DNA from: Plecoglossus altivelis | Taxonomy: Eukaryota > Chordata > Actinopteri > Osmeriformes > Plecoglossidae | Direction of reading: 5' to 3' | NCBI GenBank assembly: GCA_036571765.1 | Contig: BROE01000007.1 | Location: 8,062,026 to 8,126,025 of the forward strand | Length of the DNA: 64,000 bases | Shown here: positions 43,517 through 58,672 of the stretch, piece by piece | Position numbering within the stretch: position 1 is the stretch's first letter | Layout: every line of letters starts with the position of its first letter | The notes under the pieces: model-generated | Database searches by the model: none | What the model was told of the DNA's origin: nothing | What the model saw: only the letters and a program-made list of their open reading frames with translations | Translations under genes and position numbers: made by a program

Positions 43517-46500
43517 GCACAAGAAACTGAGAGAGAATGGGGTTTTGTCAAATTAATTTACACCCATAAAAGCCACTTGGTCCCACTGCCAGGATTGATA
43601 GCAAAGTTCACTTCACTCTCTTATCATCCAAGCTTTCTTCCAGAACGTGTTTGGACACGTTGTGATCAGAGTGTGGATGGCAAACTCTTTGTTTCTACAT
43701 TTGACCGTCAAGTCCAACTGCCATCTGAATGGCTTTGTGTGTCAGTGTTTTGCCTATACTGTAGCTTACTCACAGCTTTTTATGATTTGGGGAGGATTTG
43801 TCTGGGGAGGAAATGTTATTAATAGAGGTTATGTAGTTCAAACTTAATGGCACAAGATTATTAACAGTGTTTAGAGACAGGAAAAACCTCTCCCAATGGA
43901 CATGGACAAAAGATGGAATTGTGTGTTTCCTGGTTCTAATCCTTCTCTGAGGAAGAACAGATAACCTGCACTATCACCTGTGAAAAGTGACTCTGACCCC
44001 TGGTATGGATATGTGATTATTAGTGCTTACTTTTCCCAGAACCCACTAATCCTGGAGCTTTTGGGTGATCATGTGGAATGTTATTAACCTCAGTGATCCC
44101 CTGGTTCTCCCCAGATACACAGTCTTATTGGTTTTCAGAGTCCTGGGGGTGAGGGATCACATTTATCTGCAAGAAAGAAGGATAGAAAGAGGGATGGGAA
44201 GAGAACGAATAGGGGGGAACGAATAGAAGGATTGGAGGATAGGGAAGGAGGGTGATAAGAGTAGATGTGTTACAGTACAGTATTAAAAATCAATGAAAGA
44301 CAATCAGGATGTGAAATGGCAGCATGGGCAATAGAAAGGCATAGCAGACTCTTCTGGTGTGTACCAGCTAAAATAATCAAGGGAAAAAAAACCAAGGTCA
44401 AAATAATCCATTTTCAATTTTGCAAAATATGTATTGATTATAGATCATGACTAGATTGCTTTATTACTGGCATCATCAATATATAGAGACAGATAGTGCT
44501 ACTGGGCCCTTTGTCACTGGATGGATGTTGCATTATCAGATTCTGCTGTCATTTCCATTTTTGTGCAGCTTTACAACAACGCACCTCTTCCCAGGCATGT
44601 TCGTGAATTGATATCATCATTTAGTTGGTAAACATCTGCATGCAGATGTCTGCATGCAGAATGTCAAGGAATGTTAACACTTTAGAAAACCTAGAACTAT
44701 TTCTTGAAATGCTCTCTCTTTTTTCCGCATACACAGACGCAGATGTAAACACACATGGTTCACAAAGTACCACTGTACTCTATGTTTCACTACTAGCATT
44801 GGTTATTGAAACATTAGAGTCCACAGTTCTCCACATTCTGTTGTCTGGGACAACAGAAGGTCCCAGTACTCCACTACACATTAAAAATGGACAGTTAAGC
44901 CTCGGCTCTTCATACAGCCCTGAATCAGCCCCCCAGTCAGCCAACCAACCAATCAGCCGTCTCTGTTCCCTTGTGGCCTGGTTACCAGACTTTCATGCCT
45001 TTTCAAAATGGCAAAGGAGTTTCTTTTCATTCCTAAAAAGCTGAAAATCCCTTGTCTCTAAGCTTTCAGCATCAAAGAGTTCAGACAGGAGAGATGGAGA
45101 GAGGGACGGATTGAAGGAGAGGAAGGGGAAGAGAAAGAAAGTGTGACGAGACGCGAAGAAAAGGAGAAGTGAAAACGTGGAGAGAGAGAAAGGTGGCGGC
45201 TGAGACACAAAGAGAGAGAGAGCCAGGGAGTGGAGGTGAGAGATGAGAAACAGAAGCAGAGACTCAGATAAGGAGGAGAGGGAGAGGTAGCAGAGGGAAG
45301 ACATGGGCATAGTTGGTAGGTAACTGTCACAGAGAGGATCAGGGCAATGTCACCAGTCAGATGATCTCTTGGGTGACATGCAGAAGAGGCAGACAGACGG
45401 TAACCTTGGTGACATGTACTGTATCCTCACCCACATACTGTGAACAGCCCTCCTGAACCTCAGGAGCTTCGGACTGCCAGTCAATCAAACGGATTGGTCC
45501 TCAAAGCTAAACTTTTAAGAAGTCATTGGAAAATGAAAACACACACTACAAACCGAAAATGTCTACAGTTTGTGTCAAGGCACCGTGATTGTAAAGTATT
45601 AGCTCAGGAGAGGTAGAGAGGCAGAGCAAGAGAGAATGAGAGGGAGAGCGATAGAGAGAATGAGAGGGAGAACAAGAGAGAATGAGAGGCAGAACAAGAG
45701 AGAATGAGAGGCAGAGTGATAGAGAGAATGAGAGGCAGAGCGATAGAGAGAATGAGAGGGAGAGCGATAGAGAGAATGAGAGGCAGAGTGATAGAGAGAA
45801 TGAGAGGGAGAGCGATAGAGAGAATGAGAGGAAAAGCAAGAGAGAATGAGAGGGAGAGCGATAGAGAGAATGAGAGGGAGAGCGATAGAGAGAATGAGAG
45901 GCAGAGTGATAGAGAGAATGAGAGGGAGAGCAAGAGAGAATGAGAGGCAGAGTAAGAGAGAATGAGAGGGAGAGCGATATAGAGAATGAGAGGGAGAACA
46001 AGAGAGAATGAGAGGCAGAGCAAGAGAGAATGAGAGGCAGATTGATAGAGAGAATGAGAGGGAGAGCCAGCGAGAATGAGAGGCAGAGTGATAGAGAGAA
46101 TGAGAGGCAGAGTGATAGAGAGAATGAGAGGCAGAGTGATAGAGAGAATGAGAGGGAGAGCAAGGCGGAGAGAGAAAGCAGGGGAGACTGTTAGTTGACT
46201 AAGGCTGTGATCTGTATTCACAGCTCACGTTCACAGACGTTTCTAATCACCTCCCAAGCAGTTCTAATCTCTCCTTAAATTTGTCCAGACAGGAAGTAGT
46301 GGAACTTGATAGCCAATTGCTTGTAAAAAAAATACTGACATGAGTAAATATCCAGTTTACAAACCATTTTCTGAACCTCACAAATGTCATCATCTTCTGT
46401 CTGTGAAGTATCTTTGCTCAGAATTTGTGAGAAGTGTGTGTGTGTTTGTATGAGTGTGTGTGTAAGTACTGCTGCTAGTTCTGTCATTATGGGTCCATCA

Positions 46501-49500
46501 GCATACCTCAGCCATGGAGCGAAACATCTGCCTGGTCTGATCCCCAGATAATATCTGACAACCCAGGTGAACGAGCAGGAACTAAGAAGGTCAAGATGTC
46601 ACTATGGTCTTTTGGAACCAGGCTTTCACGTGTCTGGCCTCAGACTTAGTGAGCAGGAAACTAGGTTTTTTTTTCCCGAAGACTGGTCACAGGCTCAGAC
46701 ACAGGCTGTGTAGGCAGTTAAGGGGGCCATTAGCAGGCTTGCCTGATGTTTATAAGAGATCTGTAGTCACACACAGAAATCCTATAAACGGCAGCCATCA
46801 ACCAGACCCAGCTCTCACACTCAGCTCATACTGGGAGGCTAGGGACAGCTGGAGGAGAGATTGGAGAGGGGGAAGAGGGTGGGAGGTGGGGGGGAAAAGG
46901 TAGAAAGAGAGGAAAAGATGCCAAGATAGTGAGAGAAAATGTTATGGGCTATAGTCAAGGGCCAACTTGGAACAGAGTGGGAGTGGAATTTATGCGTATG
47001 ACTTTCTTTAATTGAGCTGTCGTGCCAGGTTTGGTGGGTTCGGGTCTGCACTGTATGGAATGTGCTGTAATACACAGAGTGTTGTCAAGTGTTTTTAAAG
47101 TCATTTTAGAGCAGGTTTGATATGAACTGTAATCTCCATCTGCCTGTGTCGTCGGTGTCTGAATCCAGCCCTGTGTTTAATTCTGTAATTTTCCATCAAG
47201 TCATTGTGCTATTATAATAGAAGAAGCTATACGGTTGGTGAATATCTTTACCTCTAATCAACGAACCGCCTTCACTCTTCTCCCTTCCTAGGGAATATTA
47301 ATCAGTTAATTTACTGCCAGGAAGTCACATCCCAGTTTTGACAGGTAATTATGTGTGTGCGTGTCCATGTGTGCGTGCGTGCATTTGTGTGTGTGTATGC
47401 GTGTGTGCGTGCGTTCATGCGAGTGTGTGTGTGTGCGCAAGTCCATTGCTCTAAAAATGAAACATGCTCAAACATCAGTAGCACTACCCTCCTCTACAGC
47501 GGCTCCATCTCTGGCTCTCACAGAAATGACGAGATGCAAAATCTTTGCTCTAAATGTTAAAAGAAGAGCACTGTAGATTCACAATTTGTAATTGCTGCAG
47601 TGAATGCTTCTAATAACCCTGGGAATTAATGAATCCTGGCATCACGGCAAATATTTATTCCCTGAACTGTATGAACGGCTAAGCCGTGAAGTCGAGTTAC
47701 ATCATTTCTTCATTTCGTTTTAAGTCTAATCTATTACAGATTCAAATTCCTTACAATTCAGTCATTCAATTCTTGTCCCATACATCCTGTTTTTTAATCC
47801 ATGCCCTTCACTCTATTGTCAGTAGTGAGGCTACATAGAACGTACACTTTCAAACAAACAATCCCTACATTAGTTTTGACTCTAGTAAACTAAGCTAAAT
47901 CTCACATTGGCATTAACCAGCTCGTTAAGGCACTCTTACATGTACCAATATCATGCTAGGAGAAATCCCTTGTAATCCTCAATTGTTGTTTCACAGCTGA
48001 GCCTTTCAGCCACTACACAGTGATGTATAAATCAGTGGTAATCTTCTATTTCACATGGCAGTAACCATAGAAAAGGCTGTACCCTTACGTTGTTCACAGG
48101 AGGTGTCGGATCTTCTCACAAGGCTGGAGCTGGGTGTGTCAGTTGTGTCAGTGGTTTCTAAGCTGTGTTGCTGTGCTGGGCTCCCACCTCCTCAGTCTCT
48201 GCATGCTGAGGGCTTTGGCTGACTTTAAGGACAGCCTGTGTTGTTTAGGACAGCCAAGCAACAGATCAGTTCTGTCCCAAGGCTCTGCTACACACAAGCC
48301 CACACATACACACACGCACACACACACACACTGTCCCTGAGCGCAGGCCTATCATGGTGCATGTGCCCGAGGGCAGGCAGCAGATTCTCTTGGCTAACTG
48401 ACTGACGCCAGCAGCCATGTCATGTCACAGGCAGAGCCACCCCCTGCTGTCAGCACATTTGTGACTGTGTTGACCCCCCCCCCACACACACACACACACA
48501 CACACGCATGTGCACCCTGACATACATGCACATACACACGCATACAAATGCCACCCACCTCAGGGCTGGTGTGTGGGGAACGAGATCTATTCTGCTCTCC
48601 TGCCTACAAACCAAGGGATAAGTTGGCTCCAGACAGCCATTGGCCTGCTTCCCTGGTCATACCCAAGCTACAGACCAGGGGCAGCCACCGTTCCACTCTC
48701 CCATCTCCCCCCGCCCACCTATGGCCAGCCTGGCTGCTTCTCCCTCTTCCCAGATCCCAGTCCACAGAACAAGGGGACGGCCAGCCTCCATCTCACTATC
48801 TCCCCTTGCCCACCCATGGCCAGCCTGGCTGACTCTCCCCCTGCCCACCCGGGGACTTCCAGCCTGGCTCCTTCCCCCACTGCCTGGGGACAGCCTGGCA
48901 TGCGTCTCCTTCCCTGGGCGCTGGCCCATGGAACAGGGACATGTGTGGACTTGTGAAGTGCGTCACGTTGCTGGGCGCAGGCATCAGCCACCAAGCACTA
49001 CAGTAATAGAAGCTCAGGTCTGCAACTCTGCTCCATCACCCACCAGCAATGTCAAACTGGGACTGAAACTAGGATATTGTGGAGCTGTAAGATTGTTGTT
49101 GTTGTTGTGCTTTGTTTGACATCTGTAGTCTCTGTCGCCTGCCGTTATCAAGATCACCTTTGAGTCGTGACGCCCCCTGGTTATAAGCCGGATGATCTTT
49201 GCCTGGTGGGTTTGGAAAAGAAAGCCATGGCATTGTTTATTTGAGGGATGCGTCTCCCAGACGAGGTCAGTGTGGTCCTGCAGGATCCTGACACCTGCCA
49301 GAATGAATCAGACACCATTGCTTAGACAAGCACACAGCAGCCACACAGACCTCACCTCTCTTTACCTTGCCATGTTCAACACAAACTATTTAAACACTGC
49401 AAGTGTAACAAAGGTCCGCAATTGACCTTTCATCAAAAAGCGAATCGGATTCACCTGGTGGTGTTTGTCAATTTGGAATTTTATGCTTTCATCAATTTTT

Positions 49501-50655
49501 ATACCCTACCCAATCCATCGTCAAATCTCACCTGCGATCTATTAGAATGCCTGCAGCACAGACTAAATAAGCGAACCCAGAGAAAGGAATGGAGATGCAG
49601 GTCGCACTCTGCCCTTCTCTCTGACGTCGTGATCAGCCTTATGAATATATGCAAATTGCACCATTTCAGTATCTTTGTAGATCTTATGCAACACACAGCT
49701 TGGTCTGGGATTATGCAAAACACACCTTAATGAGTTTTTATAATATCAAAAAGGTGGGGGAAAGAGGAGGGGTTGGGTACTGGAAAAGTACAGGTGTGCT
49801 TTTGTGAAGCTACAATATGGAGAATGCCTTTAGGGCTCCAAACCAAATCCACTTCCAGGCAAACTGCACGGAATCTTATTCTGAGCTTAGTTCTGGAATC
49901 TTGGTCTTAAAACATGCACAGTCTCACACACAAACAACTGAGTGGAAAGCGAAGATTGGCCACAAAACTCCAGCATCTCCCCTCCTTCCCTCTCCTCTCC
50001 TCTCCGTTGTAGAGCTGTTTTACTTCTGTGGTGGTATAATACACATACTTTGCCTGTCTTCATAAACAAAAGCTCTAAATTATCTGCCAAAGTGATCTGA
50101 TTGCACGAATGGGCGGAATAGCAATGGCAACAGATCTTTTCATGGAGGTAAAAGCCAAAGGGAGAGAGCTCCCTTGAGGGGAGCCCACCTCTCCTGTCCC
50201 TGTCAGTCTTCCAGCACATTCTAGATTCACCCCTTAGGAACCTCGGGGAGAAAGAGGGACATGAAAGAATCTTTTCTTTTCAATGTTATTTGAAGCCTTG
50301 AGGGGAGAGATTTAACAGCATCCCTCTAAGATACTGCATAGCTCCTGCCCTCAGTTTCTGCGAGGAGCAAAGGAGAAAAAGAGGGATGAGGGAAAGACTG
50401 GGGAAGGAGATTTCTAACAGTGAGCCTTCTCTCTCCCAGTGTGGTGAATCTGTCCCTACTTGCTGAATCTGTGTCCCCCTACCACAGACAGTGTCAGAAT
50501 ACATGAGCTGATTGTGACTGACACCTCAGACTGTGGTATTTAACTGGCAGAGCAGCATTGATCTGGGATTCTCACTGGGCCCGGAGGCTGAGGTCTTGCA
50601 GGCACACTGGACAATAGACAATCAACTATAGAAGTCTTGCTAAGGTGCCACCTGT

Positions 50656-50722
<67 letters not shown>

Positions 50723-53700
50723 AGTGTGTGTGTGTGCATGTGTGTGTGTGTGTGTGGGAGAGAGAGAGGGAGAGAGAGTATGTGTGTGTGTGCGTGTGTG
50801 TGTCTGTGTGTGTGTGTGTGTGTGCATGCGAGCATGGACGCATCTCCACTGTGGTTGTTTTAATATCATATTGAATTGAATCCATTCCAACCTCTGTCAC
50901 TTAGACTTTAGACTAGATATATTTGTATTGACTTAAATCAGAACGTATGGTTCTTTCTGGGTTTATCTGTCAACACACACGCAAACACTCCAGCACAGAC
51001 ACACAAACACACACACACATGTACACTGACTCTGACACGGACGGTGAAAATGTTTGTGTGCATTGTCAAATTTCCAGACCTGCAGCCGTTTTGTCAACAT
51101 GTTACACATGCAACTATGAATAATTTATCTCATGCTGCCCTTTAGCAATAAATTGGATTCATGTATGACTGCTTATCCCAACCTCAAGCATTACATATGC
51201 AGGGAGGCTTTCCAGGATAGTAAAGCATCTCTGGTCATCCTTGATTTTATTCTGAAGCAACATGTGGTGAAATAGTTGTGTTTCTAAATGCCAGAGGAAT
51301 TACACACCTGCTGGATTTTGTATCTTAAAAGCATTAACCTGTGCTATTAATTATAGTCTATGTGAGAATATGATTACTGTTGTCGTGCTTGTTGACAGGT
51401 ATGTGTTTGTGGTTGGCAATACACCATACACAATACCCAATACACAGTCTGGCACACAGGTGTTCAAGCCCTAACTGAGTAAATACTACTGCACCCCTCC
51501 ATCCTCCTTCACCTCCATCCTCTTCCTTTTCCCTTTCCACCTCCTCCTCCACCTCTTCCTCCTCTTTCCGCCACTCCTCTTCCTTTTTCCTTTCCACCTC
51601 CTATTCCTCCACCTCTTCCTCCTTTTTCCTTTCCACCTCCTCCTATTCCTCCTCCGCTTCTTCCCATGTTTGTTTATTTTCTGTGTATCTTCTAAATTGA
51701 TTTCCCAGCAGGCGGTGGACTGGGGGGGGGGTTAGCCAGGTTGATGATGGTAATGAGCTCAGTGTGCTGAGCTTCTTGCAGGTCTGTCTCCACACCGGAC
51801 CACCACCACAGGCACCTCTTCTCACACTTGATTGGCATTAATTACCAAACAGGTGTTAACTGAGAGGAGTCTCCTAATTATGTCATTTTCAGTCTATTTC
51901 ATTTGAAGTGTGTCTGCATGCGCGCGTGTGTGTGTGTGTCTGTGTGAGAGGAAGAGTGCATGTGTGTGTGTCTGTGTGAGAAGAAGAGTGCATGTGTGTG
52001 TGTCTGTGTGAGAGGAGGAGTGCATGTGTGTGTGTCTGTGCGAGAGGAAGAGTGCATGTGTGTGTGTCTGTGTGAGAGGAAGAGTGCATGTGTGTGGAGG
52101 ACAGGGCATAGGCCTTATGTCCGCATGTGTTTGTCTATGCGTGTGTATTTGTGTGTACGTGGTTATGTATGCCTCACATGCTTGTGTGTGTAGTGTGTGA
52201 GTGTGCTATTGGCCTAGGTACTGTGTGTGTGAGCATGTTATGGCTGTAGGTACTGTGTGTGTGAGCATGTCATGGCTGTACGTACTGTGTGTGTGAGCAT
52301 GTCATGGCTGTATGTACTGTGTGTGTGAATGTGTCGTGGGCCTAGGTACTGTGTGTGTGAGCATGTCATGGCTGTATGTACTGTGTGTGTAAATGTGTCA
52401 TGGCTGTAGGTACTGTGTGTGTGAATGTGTCATGGGCCTAGGTACTGTGGGTACTGGGGGCCTATGGCCTAGGTACTGTATGTGTGCTGTGTGTGTGAGT
52501 GTGCCATAGGCAAGGTGCTGTGTGTACTCAGGGCCTATAGGGGGATTCCTCTTGACCCACTTCTCCTTGGGTAACACCCAGCCCTGGCCCCGCTCCATCT
52601 AGTAGGAAGGAAGATCCTTTGTCTAATAGCTAAGTCTCTCACTGTCCCTTTCCTTCTCTCTCTGTCTCTTTTACTGTCTCTATCTCTCTTTCCGTCTCTC
52701 TCTTACTGTCTCTTTCTCTTTCTGTCTGTCTGATAGTCTCTTTCTCTGTCTAATGTACACGCACAGAGCCAGACAGGCCTTTTATCGTCCTCACTAACCT
52801 ACTTTCCCTCCCTCTCTCGCTTTCTGTTTCACTGTCCCTCCTTTTCACCATCCCTCTGTCTTTCTATCATTCAATCTTGCTCATTGTTCTCTTCTCCCCT
52901 GTCTTTCTCCCAGTCTCCCCCTCCCTAAACCTTTGTTTCTCACTCGCTGCTTTCCTTCTTTTTTCTTTCCCTCTCCTGCTCTTTCTCCCCATCTGTCGGT
53001 CTCGCTCTCTCTTTGCTTGTGTCTCAACACCGAGGGAGTATAGATGTCTTCCAGAATTGATTTTCCTCCACTCTCTCAGATTGTCAATAAATGCCATGTT
53101 TAGTCTTTCCTAATAATAGAAAAGCATGAGCATCCATGTGGACGGACAGAAATGATTCCGTCTCTCATAGAGGAGGGGGAAGGGAAGGAGGAGGAAGGTG
53201 TTGGTATCGCGGAAATCACTTGTGAGGTAATCGTTCCATCTCACTGTTTTGTTCCTCTGGGGCGCCCTGAATGAGTGACCACACGCCCCTGCATTATATT
53301 ACCTCTGCATCTTTTATGAGCTGGAGAGGAAAGGAAGGTAGGAGAGGAGAGGAGAGCAGACAAGAGGAAAGGAGCTTAGAGGAGAGGAGAGCAGAGCAGA
53401 GCAGAGCGGAGGGGAGGAGAGGAGAGCAGAGGAGAGCAGAGCAGAGGAGAGCAGAGCAGAGCAGAGCAGAGGAGAGCAGAGCAGAGGAGAGGAGAGCAGA
53501 GGAGAGGAGAGCAGAGCAGAGGAGAGGAGATGCGCTCAGAGGAGAGGAGATGAGAGGAGAGCAGAGATGAGGCGAGCAGAGCAGAGTTGCCATAGAGGCT
53601 ACACATATCAAACCTGCGGGCAAGTGAGAGCCCAGCCAGCCAGTCTGAGGCTACCTCTGAACAAGAGGACCAGGAGGACTGTTAGAGTGTGACCTGTCTG

Positions 53701-56175
53701 ACCTGTCGGAAGGCTTGATAAACAAATGACTGTCTGAAAGAAAAAGGACTATGTTTTTATTCAGAGAGTACTTTTATAAGGGTTATCAGCAGCCATGTGT
53801 ATCATGATATCACTTGCACACTATCACTTTCCTTTGAGTGGTTCTTCCTTTTTACCCAATAAACAGCACATATTTCTGGGTGATTTATTTATTTGTAAAG
53901 ATTTACGGCAATAATGGAGGACTGTGGAGTGAGTGATTTCTTCTGGAGAACCTCAACTCAGCTGTAATTACCTGAGCTTGCCTGGACCCCTTTTTGGTGC
54001 TGCTAGGGGGGGATGAGACTGAATGTCTAGCAACCATGTTTTCATCTCCGAACAACTGCCTCCCCTTCCCCCGTATCTTTAGAACTTGTAAAACCTTGAA
54101 TTATCTACTCTCCCCTCCTGCATCTCCACTCCCTTCCTCTCCCTTCCTCTCCCTGCCTTTCCCTGCCATTCCTCTCCTTTCTGTTTCTATCCTCTACCCT
54201 CATTTACCAGCTTTTATGTATGCCAGCCACAGAAGTCAGGGTGAACTTGTTTACAGATGAAACCTACTGTCCCTTTACTGCAGTCTTCACTCTAACTGGG
54301 ACGCGACAGGAGACATGTTGACAGTCCTGTCAGGCCTCCCCTGGTGACACGCACTGTCTTTGTCACACACACATGCGTGTCACACGCACAATCTCTGTCT
54401 CGGTCTCTGTCTCTGCCTGTCTGCCTGTCTGAGAGAAGGAAGTTGTTAGAGCGACAAGGCTCTGCTGACTCACACAGCCCAGGCAGGACAGGAATAGAGC
54501 TCAGAACACTGTATCTAATCCACAGACAGCCAGAAGAAGAGAAAGAGAGAGGAGCCAGAGAAAGAGAGGTGAAGATGCACACAGAGAGTGGAGGTGATGT
54601 AGAGAAGGTTAAGGAAAGGACTACTTAAACTGAGACTGAGAGCGCGACAGGGTAAATGGAGGGGAAGGTCCTGTTTAGTGACAGAGGCCTCCCTTGTAAC
54701 ATGCAGGCCTGTCCAAAGAGACACATTTACATGAGAACTCTGGGCGAAGGAGACAGAAAGGAAGAGCAAGAGGTAGAACAGACTTCTAGACAGCGATCAG
54801 GACACACACTAAATAAAAAATGGAAACCACTGACAAAGCAGAGGTGAGGAAAAAGACAGACTGTGATATTTCCATGTCACCAGAGTCTATAGATAGTATT
54901 CACACTGGCGAGTGAAAAACGTATTATCCATCCTGCTTGCGGCATGTCATCAACGTAATATTTAGGAAAGGATTTGTGCTTCAGTTTTTCAAACAATTAC
55001 TGTAGATGATCCCTCTGAGGACTTTGATTCCTGCATTGTCTCCAGACCAGACGGCAGCCTGTCAGTGGAGGTTTGCGTGCTGGCCAGGTTCCATTGTGAA
55101 GGAACGAAAGAGAGAGAACAATGGAAAATGTATTGAAGAGCTCTTCAGAATATAATAGGGAAGACAATTGGTATTCATATGAGGATCCCATTACACGGCA
55201 TTCACATCTTCATCACCTCACAGACGAGGACAGGGACATGAAAGCAAGGCAAGCTCTGTTTGGTCGTTTCCTCAGAAAAAACAACCACCATGTATTACCA
55301 TGTAATCACCAGATCGAGGTTCTCATGAGCATCACTGGGGGTCGTTGTGTTGAATAGATGCGTTGGGCTCATCGTACTGGGCTCCATATGTAATAGGCTG
55401 TCACAAAACCTCTCAACAGGCATAGCAGTGGCTTGTTTCACCTAAACATCAACACACTGTCCTGTTAATGAGTGGTGGAGTCGTCATGGGAACATATGGC
55501 TGAAGATAACAAGCAGGCATTTTGAGGAGACAGGAGCTGTACATGCTGACTGGACAGAATTATTACCAGCATTATTAATAATCCTGGAGTATCAATTAAA
55601 GTGACTTGAATAACATCATGTATAAGGGGGATGCAGTTGTATTTTACAAACATTCCCTGCTAGCATTTTGGATGTAGAGTCCAGGCAATGTGTATTTTTC
55701 TGTATCTCTGTGAACGCTTGGTAGCTAACACAAACCCATATATATGGTAGATAAACACTGGTCCATTACAACAGTAGTTAACACTGGTCCATCTGTACTG
55801 GAGTTAATTAGTCTCCACCTTCTGATCTCCTTGCCTGGCATCCTCCTAGTGTTGATAGAAGCACTAGGCAGAGAGAGCACACAGCAGGCCGAATCTGTTC
55901 TCCTCCTCTCTTCTCCTCTTTTCCTGTCCTCCTCTCCTTTCTTCTTCTCCTGTCCTTCTCTCCTCCTCTCCTCTCCTTTACTCTTCCTCCGCTCCTCTCC
56001 TCCTCTCCTCTTTTCTTGTCCTCCTCTCCTCCTGTCCTTTCTTCTTTTCCTGTCTTCCTTTCGTCCTCTTCTCTCCTCCTCTCCTCTTCTCTTCTCCTCT
56101 CCTCTGCTCCTCTCCTCCTCTCCTCTTCTCTGTTCCTCTCCGCTCCTCCCTGACCAGAGCACTCATCCCTATTGT

Positions 56176-56228
<53 letters not shown>

Positions 56229-58622
56229 CAGCCTTGCAAACAGAAGCAGAATCTGTGATGTAGGACACATGCTGTTGCTTACCCCTGCATGTAAGACGGC
56301 AAACAGAGATCGAAAATGTAGACTCGGCTTACACAGTGCTGACCTTCAGTCTCCTAACCATGCCTTCTCAGTGAACCGCAATACAGAGCAAACACACACA
56401 CGTGCGTACACACACATACACAAACTCAGCATCTCCATGCAGGTAAAATAAATCCATGGTCCTGACATTTGTCCTGAAAGAATTCTGAAAAGCAGGCAAA
56501 TGTTTGTTTATATAAAATAATACTAGCGGTTGAGCAAGTGGTAACATTAGTCAATATTAAATGGATGCTGTCCAGATACTGGAATTCCTGGCAAAGCAGG
56601 TATCGGTGCACTGAGTCCATATGCCCACAGATGTCTGAGCGCACAAACAAACTTGTAGTATGCAGTACGGAGAATTTGCTGGAGATCTGTTGCATAACAT
56701 TACAGTCTATCTACAGTAGCCTGTTGGTGATGTGGGCGAGGCAGCATAAAAAAAACGGTGAGAGCGGGAGTACGTGAGAGAGAGAGCCCACTGCATGCAC
56801 CACAACTAGGTCTGTTGCCATGACAAAGTGGCTTGCATTTAGTTCAGAGGCAGCACTTGTGGTGAGTCAAACTAAATGGGAATTCAGTTAGGTTAGACCT
56901 GACCATTGGTAGCACACAGCTAATCTTGAGTCATGAGGATGAAAACATTTTTGTTGGATTTTAAGTCAAAGTTAAAATAGCACCATATTGTGTTGAGTAA
57001 AAAATGGTTTACTGCAACTCGTACAACATTAGAACGTAAGAATACTTCAGTCTTTATGTCTACTAACAATGGTTCAGGGTTTATTGCATTTGCTTGGGAT
57101 GCGACTGAGGACATGATGTCCTGTTAGGCCTCCCCTTGTTACACACATTGCCTGTGTCTTACAAACACACACGCGCACACAAGCGCACACACATGTAATA
57201 GCAACTAAGTGCTAAAAGGTTAAGTAAAGTCTTGTATCTGGAATTGATTGTCTTCCTGGAGAAAGGTACAGTACAGCGATATGCTTCTTAAGTGTTTCTT
57301 AACCACACTAGTCAATTGGATTCTGCACACTGGCTCTTCAGCATATCCCTGGATAGAAGACCAGCTAATAGACTGTGTGTTCAAAGCACCAACGCTGCCA
57401 CTGGCTTGTCACCACAGTCACATTTATACAGACAAGCAGGCTGACAGCTGTCTGTCATCCATCCATGTGATTTATACAGAGCCGAGGGAGGAGGAGACTG
57501 TATAAGGTTGTGGATGAGATCCTTAAAGAAGGCATATGGCAAAGGTATTCTGGAAGTCTGCAGATGGAACGTCAAAATTGTTATGTTTGTTTTTAGTTCT
57601 ACGGCCATGGTGGTAAAAACAATTAGTTTCACGTTGAGCTAGCAAGTCATATTATAATCATCATTTCAAATAGTGAATGCAGCAGATGGTCATGAGACAA
57701 TGTTCAATTGTGTTGCCATGTTGTTTTAGGCTGAGGAGGGGAGAATGGAATCTGGAGGCTGGTGTGTTCTGAATCCCCTTGGTGGATATCAACAGTGTGT
57801 TTTTCTGTGGGTCCTTCTGTCATTTAAAGTAAAGGCTGCCAGTGGGTTTGGGGGGGAGGGTAGTGACTCACGGCAGTTAGCTACCTGCTGATGTCTCCCT
57901 GGATCCTTCTTTCCTGCACTCTTTCTTTTTATCTCTTGCCCCCCTGCTTTTCTTCCCCTGCTCTCTCCCTTCACCAGCCCCCTGCTCACATCCCTTTCAC
58001 CTTCCATGTACCTTTCACTTCCCTCGTTCTTATTCACTAGTTCTGTTGCTCCATCCTTCTAACTCTCTCTCCGTCCCTCTTACGTGTCAGAGCTCCAGCA
58101 TACAGACTAAGTGATTAATTAGTCCTGTCCCCTGCTGTCTGGCTGACAGGTACGACGGCAGGTTACACCTCTTTGATCCCTGCTCTTTGCCAAGAATGCC
58201 GGCAGATGAAACAGGAAGAAACCACAGTTAGAATCAATAGAACCACTCATGGCGACATGCGGTGCCTTCCTCGGCCTGTCTCTTTATCACCGGACAGAGA
58301 CAAAAGGCCAACATCCGGATAAGACAGCTGTCATGCAAGCCAGGCCCTCAGGGAAGTGGACAGGTTGGCTGCTAGGCAGGTAGGCCAAGTGGAAAGGAGA
58401 TCGTCCCTGCTATGAAAGGGAGGAGAGTCCTGGCCTCTGTCCAACAGGACAGAGAAGTGTTGTCCTCTCTCTGACACCATCCATGCCACTCTTCCTCCTT
58501 CTCTCTGGTTGTCTGTGCATGAGCCTGGACCGCTCTTGGTTTTTTGGAATGCTCGCTTTCTTCTCCCACACTCTCTACCACTTTCTCCCTCCCTCCCTTG
58601 CCCTTCTGCTCTACCACTGTCT

Positions 58623-58672
<50 letters not shown>

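Noticed and set aside
45546..46221. Two roughly 205-codon minus-strand open frames of Leu/Ser/Ile repeats
   Set aside because: They exist only because the minisatellite unit is a multiple of 3. No start context, domain or flanking coding sequence.
48510..49119. Pro-rich open frames of about 150 codons
   Set aside because: They arise from imperfect CCCACC...GGCCAGCCTGGCT direct repeats and overlap each other in different frames. No splice or homology support.
51925..52450. CRISPR-like array
   Set aside because: Units are contiguous TG-rich minisatellites without unique spacers, in a eukaryotic intron.
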